Assembly: GCA_029933755.1 (NCBI GenBank)
Contig: JAOZNO010000115.1
Location: 1 to 8,869 of the forward strand
Length of the DNA stretch: 8,869 nucleotides
Direction: 5' to 3'
DNA from: Bacteroidales bacterium
GTDB taxonomy: Bacteria > Bacteroidota > Bacteroidia > Bacteroidales > NBLH01
A program made the position numbers and the translations under genes. Shown here one piece after another: positions 1 through 6,458 of this stretch. Below the pieces are notes generated by a model, which saw only the letters and a program-made list of their open reading frames with translations, had not been told where the DNA came from and did not search any database. Position 1 is the first letter of the stretch, and each line of letters starts with the position of its first letter.

Positions 1-19
1 CTACAATGCATATATCTGG

Positions 20-94
20 CAAGTAATTAGTATACTGGTCATTAGTAATTAATATCTATTTTTAATTACCAATGACTTAATGACTAATTACCTG
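20..94. repeat. Imperfect 75-bp palindrome (intergenic hairpin repeat)
   Basis: Two arms of 36 nt (20-55 and 59-94) are separated by 3 nt. Aligning the left arm with the reverse complement of the right arm gives about 26 of 36 identical positions. The matches form two blocks around GTAATTAG and GTCATT-GTAATTAA, with a 6-nt internal mismatch between them. The words TAATTA, GTCATT and TAATGAC recur within the arms, so the element also looks internally repetitive. It could be a MITE-like or REP-like intergenic repeat, or a transcript-end structure of a gene lying to the left. There is no T-run after the hairpin, so a simple intrinsic terminator is unlikely. The structure is visible; its mobility is inference. 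Confidence 0.5.
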
Positions 95-506
95 TAAATT
101 AAAACATAGAAGATAATTATCGGCATCCCAGAATATTTAAACCAGAGCCTTATAATTTAATAACTACCTGTTGCCTACTTGTTTCATTTTTAAGTGTTAA
201 GCACATGCCTAAATTATAAAAAAAAAAGGTTTTAACAAATGACCTGACAGTTTTTCATTTTTGTAAAAAATTGTCCTTTACGGTAAGTGGCATAATATTA
301 GGTCTTTGTGATTTTGCCGAAGTAGGGTAGACTTTGATTTTTGCATTTTTTTATTTGAAACTCTGGAAATATAATAGTCGTTGTAAAAATATATTTTAGT
401 AGATAAATTATAAAAGTTTTCTCGTAGCAATCTTATGAAAATTATGCTTATAGGATAACAATGTCTTAATCTCTTTTAATTTAAAAGTGAATAAAATTAT
501 CAATTT
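95..506. other. AT-rich intergenic stretch without recognisable gene
   Basis: About 410 bases with frequent stops in all frames and no RNA gene that I recognise. It contains a run of ten A at about 219-228 and long T/A runs. There is a weak AT-only inverted repeat near 247-274 that I do not call a terminator. No clear TAnnTTTG promoter box was found here on the plus strand, and no CAAAnnTA complement was found that would support a leftward promoter. Confidence 0.5.
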
Positions 507-534
507 ATGCAAACGTTTGCGAATTCGTTTGCGA
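507..534. promoter_or_regulatory. LacI/PurR-type operator with adjacent half-site
   Basis: Positions 509-520 read GCAAACGTTTGC, a perfect 12-bp palindrome centred on CG. This is the hallmark of operators bound by LacI-family regulators, and the wider 507-522 segment closely resembles the PurR class consensus. The right half, CGTTTGCGA (514-522), is repeated exactly at 526-534, 12 bp away, while its left partner is degenerate. The pair therefore looks like one full site plus an overlapping half-site about one helical turn apart. The site lies about 40 bp upstream of the -33 box of the susC promoter. The sequence match is seen; binding by a maltose- or glucan-responsive LacI regulator is inferred from family knowledge, and no such regulator is encoded in the window. 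Confidence 0.65.
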
Positions 535-562
535 CGATTATTTGGACGAATACCAGTTAATT

Positions 563-595
563 TTTGTTAAAACATACTAATAGTTATTACGTTTG
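563..595 (+). promoter_or_regulatory. Bacteroidota-type promoter of the sus operon
   Basis: TTTG at 563-566, within TTTTTG (561-566), serves as the -33 box. TACGTTTG at 588-595 matches the -7 consensus TAnnTTTG exactly. The 21-nt spacer falls in the range known for Bacteroidota housekeeping promoters. The predicted start is near 601-603, leaving a leader of about 100 nt before the susC ATG. No other exact TAnnTTTG was found between 95 and 705. A near match (AATATTTG, 664-671) lies in the leader. Confidence 0.7.
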
Positions 596-705
596 ACCTG
601 AAATTATGTTTTTGCGAATAAAATAAACTGTGAGGAAACAAAATTTTAGCCTGAGAGACTTTTAATATTTGTAATAAATTTTTTTAACCTAAATTAGATT
701 TAAAA

Positions 706-3700
706 ATGAAAGATTATTATGGTATGCTAAAAAGACTGATGTTATTTTTTGCATTTGCTGCAATTTCGAATATTGCATTCGCGCAGCAAACAGAAATTAC
801 CGGTCGTGTAACTGATGCCGAAGATGGTTCACCAATACCAGGTGTTAATATTTCCATTAAAGGTACATCAAATGGAACAATTACTGATTTTGACGGTAAT
901 TATAAGATTAGTGCACGTTCTGAAGATTTCCTATTGTTTTCGTACATTGGTTACGATACACAGGAAATAGCTATTGGAAACCAAACAAGTATTTCAGTAC
1001 AATTAAATGCGGGTGTTGGTTTAGAAGAGATCGTAGTTATTGGTTATGGTAAAATTAAAAAGAGTGATGCTACCGGTGCGGTAACAGCGGTTGACTCTAA
1101 AGATTTTAATCAGGGTGCTATTACTACTCCTGCAGAACTACTTATGGGTAAAGCAGCTGGTGTTGTTATTACTACAGCCGGTGGTCAGCCTGGAGCTGGT
1201 GCAACTGTTAGGATAAGAGGTGGTTCTTCACTTCGTGCAAATAACGATCCTTTAATTGTAATTGATGGAATTCCAATTGATAATGAAGGAATAGGCGGAA
1301 TGTCAAATCCTTTGTCTACAATTAACCCGAACGATATTAAAACATTTACAGTATTAAAAGATGCATCAGCAACTGCAATATATGGTTCCAGAGCATCTAA
1401 CGGGGTTATTATTATTACGACTAAGAGAGGTAAAGTAGGTGAGGCTAGTGCTAGCTATAATGGAAATGTATCTTTAGGAGTACCTGTTAAATATACAGAG
1501 TTACTTAGTGCTGATGAGTTTAGGTCTGTAGTTTTTGACCAAATTACAAATAATGGCTTATCAGTAAGTGCTGCAAGTGCTCTTGGTAACGCAGATACAG
1601 ATTGGCAAAATGAAGTTTATCAAAATGCCTTCTCACAAGATCATAATGTTAGTGTAACTGGTGCATTAAAAGAAGTTCCTTATCGTATTTCTTTTGGCTA
1701 TACTAATCAGGATGGTATTTTAAAGAATACCAATATGACCAGAAGTACTTTTGATATTTCTGTTAATCCTGTTTTATTGGATGGCAACTTAAAAATGGAT
1801 TTGAATGCAAAAGGATCCTATACAAGCAATGATTTCTCAAATACTGATGCTATTGGTGGTTCTGTAAGGTTTGATCCATCACAAGCTATTCAGAATGGTA
1901 ATACCCGCTATGGTGGATATACTGCATGGACTGAACTTAGCTCAGGTGATCCATTAAACGGTTTACCTAATAATATTGCTACACATAATCCGGTTGCACA
2001 ATTAGAATATAGAGATAATTCTTCTTTAGCAAGTCGTTATCTGCTTAACTCTAAATTTGATTATACATTGCCTTTTATGCCGGAATTGACAGCAACTGTT
2101 AATTTAGGCTATGATTATTATGAAACTGCAGGAAGTGATTATACTGATCCTTTAGCATCCTGGAGTTATCGTGAGCCGGAAAGAAGTGTTCTTAATTACA
2201 ACAACTTAAGGAAAAACACCGTTTTTGACTTTTATTTAACTTATAGTAAAGAAATAGGTGCAAATCACAAATTAGATGTGATGGGTGGATACTCTTATAA
2301 CTACTTTTATCGTGAAGGTATGAGTTCGAACCGTCCATGGGAAATGACAAATGGTGGCTATGAAAATGCTCGTGCAACGCCATATGCTAGTGAAAATATT
2401 TTGGTTTCATTTATGGGTAGAGCTAATTATGCATTCAAAGGCAAATATTTATTAACAGCAACTATGCGTTATGATGGTTCTTCACGTTTTTCAGAAGAGA
2501 ACCGTTGGGGTTTATTCCCATCATTTGCTGGTGCATGGAAATTGAATGAAGAAAGCTTTATGGATAATGCAGATTTTGTAAGTAGTTTAAAACTTCGTGT
2601 AGGTTACGGTATTACAGGTCAGCAAAATTTATCTGATAACTATTATCCATATATACCAGCTTATACTAGAAGTACTACTGGTGCTTATTATCAATTTGGT
2701 GATACTTTTTATCCAACACAAAGACCAGATGCTTATGATGAAAATATTAAATGGGAGGAAACTTCAACTGCAAATATTGGTTTAGATTTTGGATTTTTAA
2801 ATGATAGGATTAGTGGTTCATTTGAGTACTATCAAAGAGAAACTACTGATTTACTTAATGAGGTACCTATCGCAGCAGGTACAAACTTCTCAAACTTTTT
2901 AATTACGAATGTTGGTTCACTTGAAAACAAGGGTTTTGAATTAGAATTGGTATATAAGGTTATTTCTAAAGAGGATATGAGTTTTGAAATTGCTGGTAAT
3001 CTTTCATATAACGAAAATGAAATCACTAAACTTACTTTGACTGATAACCCAGATTATACTGGTTATGCAACTGGTGGTATTGCTGGTGGTGTTGGTAATA
3101 ATGTTCAAATAAATTCAGTGGGATATCCTGCCAGTACTTTTTTCCTTTTTCAACAAGTATATGATGCAAGCGGAATGCCTATTGAAGGTGTTTACGTTGA
3201 CCAAACAGGTAATGGTGGTAATGTTTCAGCTGATGAACTGAATAAATTATATCTTCAAAATCCAGCACCTGATTATGCTATAGGATTGTCTTCAAGATTC
3301 ATTTATAAAAATATTGATTTTTCTTTTTCTGGTAGGATTAATATTGGAAATTATGTGTATAATAATAATGCGTCTAGCATGGCTTTATATGATAATTTAT
3401 ATAATCAATCTGGTTTTACTCAGAATATTTTAAAAGATGTTGAACGAACTGAGTTTACAACTGCACAGTACTGGTCAGATACTTATTTGGAGAATGCTTC
3501 ATTCTTCCGTATGGATAACATAAATTTAGGTTATCGTTTTGATCGGTTTTTCTCTGATAAAATTAATGGTCGTGTAGGTTTTACGGTTCAGAATGCCTTT
3601 GTAATTACTAATTATACAGGTATCGACCCTGAAGTCTCAGGTGGAATTGATAACAATATTTTTCCAAGACCACGTACCTTTATGTTAGGTTTAAACCTTA

Positions 3701-3708
3701 ATTTTTAA
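706..3708 (+). CDS. susC: SusC-family TonB-dependent outer-membrane transporter
   Basis: A 1000-residue protein, the usual length for SusC. The signal peptide has Lys8/Arg9, a hydrophobic core and probable cleavage after AFA (residue 26), leaving Gln-Gln; there is no lipobox. Residues about 29-100 form the carboxypeptidase-regulatory-like (CarboxypepD_reg) beta-sandwich typical of the family (TGRVTDAEDG...PGVNISIKGT). The TonB-box-like EEIVVIGYG is at 107-115. The plug follows to about 240, with the signature DPLIVIDGIPI and LKDASATAIYGSRASNGVI. The rest is the 22-strand barrel, ending in Phe as barrel proteins do (LGLNLNF). There is no STN domain, so direct anti-sigma signalling is unlikely. 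It imports oligosaccharides through the outer membrane, capped by the SusD encoded 22 nt downstream. The ATG at 706 follows an A-rich stretch; the ATG at 724 would also leave a workable signal peptide. The family is certain; the alpha-glucan substrate is inferred from the neighbours. Confidence 0.95.
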   Translation: MKDYYGMLKRLMLFFAFAAISNIAFAQQTEITGRVTDAEDGSPIPGVNISIKGTSNGTITDFDGNYKISARSEDFLLFSYIGYDTQEIAIGNQTSISVQLNAGVGLEEIVVIGYGKIKKSDATGAVTAVDSKDFNQGAITTPAELLMGKAAGVVITTAGGQPGAGATVRIRGGSSLRANNDPLIVIDGIPIDNEGIGGMSNPLSTINPNDIKTFTVLKDASATAIYGSRASNGVIIITTKRGKVGEASASYNGNVSLGVPVKYTELLSADEFRSVVFDQITNNGLSVSAASALGNADTDWQNEVYQNAFSQDHNVSVTGALKEVPYRISFGYTNQDGILKNTNMTRSTFDISVNPVLLDGNLKMDLNAKGSYTSNDFSNTDAIGGSVRFDPSQAIQNGNTRYGGYTAWTELSSGDPLNGLPNNIATHNPVAQLEYRDNSSLASRYLLNSKFDYTLPFMPELTATVNLGYDYYETAGSDYTDPLASWSYREPERSVLNYNNLRKNTVFDFYLTYSKEIGANHKLDVMGGYSYNYFYREGMSSNRPWEMTNGGYENARATPYASENILVSFMGRANYAFKGKYLLTATMRYDGSSRFSEENRWGLFPSFAGAWKLNEESFMDNADFVSSLKLRVGYGITGQQNLSDNYYPYIPAYTRSTTGAYYQFGDTFYPTQRPDAYDENIKWEETSTANIGLDFGFLNDRISGSFEYYQRETTDLLNEVPIAAGTNFSNFLITNVGSLENKGFELELVYKVISKEDMSFEIAGNLSYNENEITKLTLTDNPDYTGYATGGIAGGVGNNVQINSVGYPASTFFLFQQVYDASGMPIEGVYVDQTGNGGNVSADELNKLYLQNPAPDYAIGLSSRFIYKNIDFSFSGRINIGNYVYNNNASSMALYDNLYNQSGFTQNILKDVERTEFTTAQYWSDTYLENASFFRMDNINLGYRFDRFFSDKINGRVGFTVQNAFVITNYTGIDPEVSGGIDNNIFPRPRTFMLGLNLNF

Positions 3709-3730
3709 TTAAATATTAAAACGAAATAAA

Positions 3731-5359
3731 ATGAAAAAGATTAATATATTATTATTGGTATTCATGTTTACGGCGCTGTTTTTTTCATCCTGCGTCAATG
3801 ATTTGGATGTAGAGCCAATTGACCCTAATGTAACTACGGCTTCGGATATATTTAGTGATCCTGCATCTTTTAAGCAGGCTTTAGCAAAAATTTATGCCAG
3901 CTATGCAGTAGGTGGACAAACTGGTGGTGGAGGAGGAAATCCTGACATTGCCGGTATTGATGAAGGCTTTGGTAATTACTTGCGTCAACTATGGGGCTTA
4001 CAGGAATTATCAACTGATGAAGCAATTATTTCATGGAATGATGCTACAATCAAAAATTTTCATTGGCATACATGGGCTCCAAATGATGTTTTCATTGCGG
4101 CTCTTTATTCCAGAATCTTTTATACTATTTCAATTGCTAATGAATTTATTCGCAATACAGCAGATGGTACCGGTGATTTAGCAGTTATGAATGCTGAGGC
4201 TCGCTTTTTAAGGGCTTTTTCTTACTATCATGCAATTGATATGTTTGGTAGTGTACCTTTTGTTACAGAAGAAGATTCTCCAGGAGCATTTCTACCTGAG
4301 CAAATTTCTCGAGCAGACTTATTTCTCTATATTGAAAAAGAATTACTTGATCTGGATACTAAACTAGGAACACCGGGATTTGAGTATGCGCGTGCTGACC
4401 AAGCTGCCGCATGGATGTTATTAGCAAAGCGATATTTGAACGCAGAGGTTTATACAGGAACTGAGCGAAACACTGATGCTATTACACAATTAAACAAAGT
4501 AATTGGTGCAGGTTATACAATTGATCCTTTATATCAAAGTGTATTTCATGCTGATAACCATACAAGTCCGGAAATGATTTTTCCGATTGCTTTTGATGGT
4601 ATAAATACACAGCAATATGGTGGAATGACCTTCATTCTTCATGCCTCAAACGGTGGTGGAATGCCATTAAACGGAATTGATGGTGGATGGGGTGGTATTC
4701 GTACCATTAATACATTTGTTGAAGGTGTTTTTGGTGTTTTGGAATCTGATTTTGAGGGAAATCCACAATATCCTTCAATAGCTGATAAAAGAGGAATGTT
4801 TTTCTTCAGCCCTATAAAAGATGATGATAACTCTATACCAAAGTGGGACTGGAACATTGCTACTGTTGGCAATTTTACAGAAGGTATTGGGGTAACTAAA
4901 TTTAAAAATGTTACTATATCTGCAGATGGACTTGATACCATTGCAGCTCCAAATGCTCATCCAACTTTTGCAAGTACTGATTTTCCTGTTTTTCGTTTAG
5001 CTGATGCTTATTTAATGTATGCAGAGGCTGTTGTTAGAGGTGGTGCAGGTGGTGATATGGGAACTGCTTTAGCTTATGTAAATGAACTCAGACAAAGAGC
5101 TTATGGTGATAATTCTGGTGATGTTGCTTCTCTTGACTTAGATTTTCTTCTTAACGAAAGAGCAAGAGAACTATACTGGGAAGCACAAAGAAGAACTGAC
5201 CTAATTCGTTTTGGACAATTTACTGATGGTACATACCAATGGGAATGGAAAGGTGGTGTACAGACAGGTATGGCCACTTCATCGCATAGAGATTTGTATC
5301 CTATTCCTACAAACGATATGAATGCAAATCCGAATTTGGTTCAAAATGCTGGTTATTAA
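3731..5359 (+). CDS. susD: SusD-family starch/glucan-binding surface lipoprotein
   Basis: A 542-residue lipoprotein with lipobox FFSSC (Cys21). It is the lid of the SusC transporter and captures glycan at the surface. Family signatures: ARFLRAFSYYHAIDMFGSVPF (about 157-177, a helical TPR-like segment), FRLADAYLMYAEA (421-433), LNERARELYWEAQRRTDLIRFG (474-495) and the C-terminal YPIPTNDMNANPNL. The N-terminal part (GIDEGFGNYLRQ...QELSTDEAIISWND, 75-104) resembles SusD proteins of starch loci. Tyr296 and Trp320 have the same numbers and spacing that I recall for aromatic glucan-contact residues of Bacteroides SusD; Arg85 and Trp102 may be the N-terminal counterparts. A glycine-rich loop lies at 61-70. 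After the Cys comes VNDLDVEP, a weaker export signal than in the next two proteins. It is co-transcribed with susC. The family is certain, and alpha-glucan specificity is well supported but inferred. Confidence 0.95.
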   Translation: MKKINILLLVFMFTALFFSSCVNDLDVEPIDPNVTTASDIFSDPASFKQALAKIYASYAVGGQTGGGGGNPDIAGIDEGFGNYLRQLWGLQELSTDEAIISWNDATIKNFHWHTWAPNDVFIAALYSRIFYTISIANEFIRNTADGTGDLAVMNAEARFLRAFSYYHAIDMFGSVPFVTEEDSPGAFLPEQISRADLFLYIEKELLDLDTKLGTPGFEYARADQAAAWMLLAKRYLNAEVYTGTERNTDAITQLNKVIGAGYTIDPLYQSVFHADNHTSPEMIFPIAFDGINTQQYGGMTFILHASNGGGMPLNGIDGGWGGIRTINTFVEGVFGVLESDFEGNPQYPSIADKRGMFFFSPIKDDDNSIPKWDWNIATVGNFTEGIGVTKFKNVTISADGLDTIAAPNAHPTFASTDFPVFRLADAYLMYAEAVVRGGAGGDMGTALAYVNELRQRAYGDNSGDVASLDLDFLLNERARELYWEAQRRTDLIRFGQFTDGTYQWEWKGGVQTGMATSSHRDLYPIPTNDMNANPNLVQNAGY

Positions 5360-5386
5360 TGTTTTAACATTTAAAAATATAAGAAA

Positions 5387-6391
5387 ATGAAAAATAAATT
5401 TTTAATTTTTATAGCTTTGGCAGGCATGATTAGTTTTTTTGCTTGTGAAAAAGATGAAACAAGAGCTATATTGAGTGCAAATCCTGTGGCTCCGGTTATT
5501 GAGTCAGTTAGTGATCTGGTTTTGGCAAAAGATAATGCTTCTGATTCAGTTATAATTTCAGGATCAAAAGCTGATTTTGGATATAATGCTTCTATTGTAT
5601 ATATTTTAGAAGCTGCTGTTGAAGGTACCGATTTTGTTGAACCTATTGAATTAGGACAAACTGAAGTCGAAAATGAATTTGGTTTTACGCAGAGTAGTTT
5701 AAATACGCTATTAATTACTGTATTACCAGAAGATGAACAAGCTTCTTTAGAATTAAGGGTTAGAGCGGTAATTGTTTCCTCTACAACAGGTGGGTCAGAT
5801 CAAATTGAATCTACCTCAGCGGCTCTAGCTGTTAAAATTACTACCTATGGGCCTCCATCTTTGTATTTAACAGATGATGCTCATTCTCAAAGACTAGTTT
5901 CAGCTAATGATGATGGTGTATATTCAGGATGGGTTTATACTGATGGTACTGCTTTTACATTAACTAATAAAGTTGATGGTAAAGTTTATGGTGTTACTGA
6001 CGGTGTAGTTGTTGAAAATGGAGATCCTTTAGAATATGAACTTGGTGCTTATGATATTACTGTGAACCTTAATGATGGAACTATAGAAAGTAAATTTGCA
6101 GGTTGGTCGGTTATTGGTACAGTTACACCTCCTGATTATGACTTTACTAACGATGTTAATATGGTTTATAATTTTGATAATACATGGACTGTTACAGGTG
6201 ATTTCCACGCAGGTAATTATAAATATCGTAAAGATCATAATTGGGATTTAAACTATGGTGATAGTACTCCTGGTGATGGAATATTAGATGAACCGGGTGG
6301 AGTTGGTAATGATATCCCATTAGATTCAGATGGTAATTATACTTTAGCCATAGATCTTAATACTCTAACATATAAAATTACTAAAAACTAA
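5387..6391 (+). CDS. susE: SusE-like surface glycan-binding lipoprotein
   Basis: A 334-residue lipoprotein with lipobox SFFAC (Cys20), followed by Glu-Lys-Asp-Glu, which fits the known Bacteroidota surface-export signal of Lys plus two acidic residues near the Cys. Residues about 32-150 match the SusE N-terminal Ig-like domain (APVIES...ASDSVIISGSKADFGYNA). A middle segment (about 157-236) looks like a degenerate beta-sandwich. Residues 238-332 form a SusE/SusF-type carbohydrate-binding module: FHAGNYKYRKDHNWDLNYGD (273-292), an Asn-Asp-Ile segment, then YTLAIDLNTLTYKI. Candidate ligand contacts are Trp267, Trp286 and the basic residues 279-282. It would hold starch or malto-oligosaccharide near SusCD without cutting it. 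It starts 27 nt after susD and is probably translated from the same transcript. It is slightly shorter than typical SusE (roughly 390 residues from memory). The family call is firm; the ligand is inferred. Confidence 0.85.
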   Translation: MKNKFLIFIALAGMISFFACEKDETRAILSANPVAPVIESVSDLVLAKDNASDSVIISGSKADFGYNASIVYILEAAVEGTDFVEPIELGQTEVENEFGFTQSSLNTLLITVLPEDEQASLELRVRAVIVSSTTGGSDQIESTSAALAVKITTYGPPSLYLTDDAHSQRLVSANDDGVYSGWVYTDGTAFTLTNKVDGKVYGVTDGVVVENGDPLEYELGAYDITVNLNDGTIESKFAGWSVIGTVTPPDYDFTNDVNMVYNFDNTWTVTGDFHAGNYKYRKDHNWDLNYGDSTPGDGILDEPGGVGNDIPLDSDGNYTLAIDLNTLTYKITKN

Positions 6392-6401
6392 TAAGATTCA
6401 T

Positions 6402-6429
6402 ATCTTCCCTCTGAACACAGAGGGAGGAT
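6402..6429 (+). promoter_or_regulatory. Intercistronic stem-loop between susE and the fourth gene
   Basis: The segment 6402-6413 pairs with 6418-6429 as a 12-bp stem with one G-U pair and an AACA loop (core CCCTCTG / CAGAGGG). It begins 10 nt after the susE stop codon. No T-run follows, so it is not a standard terminator. A role in mRNA processing, stability of the upstream transcript or partial attenuation is inference. No TAnnTTTG promoter is visible between it and the start at 6459. Confidence 0.6.
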
Positions 6430-6458
6430 TCGAATTATATTAATAAAATTTTACGAAA

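Noticed and set aside
1..30. Possible C-terminal tail of an upstream gene (for example a frame ending in TAA at 24-26)
   Set aside because: Only eight or so codons are visible, all three frames stop within the first 51 bases, and nothing distinguishes them.
247..274. Weak inverted repeat ACAGTTTTT / AAAAATTGT
   Set aside because: It is almost entirely A/T, includes a wobble pair, has no T-run after it and is expected by chance in such AT-rich DNA.
2192..3026. Minus-strand ORFs inside susC
   Set aside because: They lie opposite a strongly conserved transporter gene, and their translations show no domain or signal.
3912..4181. Plus-strand 89-codon ORF inside susD
   Set aside because: It is a frame shadow of the conserved SusD coding sequence; its predicted peptide has no recognisable features.
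4639..4960. Overlapping minus-strand ORFs opposite susD
   Set aside because: They are antisense shadows with no promoter, and the susD frame here includes the Trp320 region.
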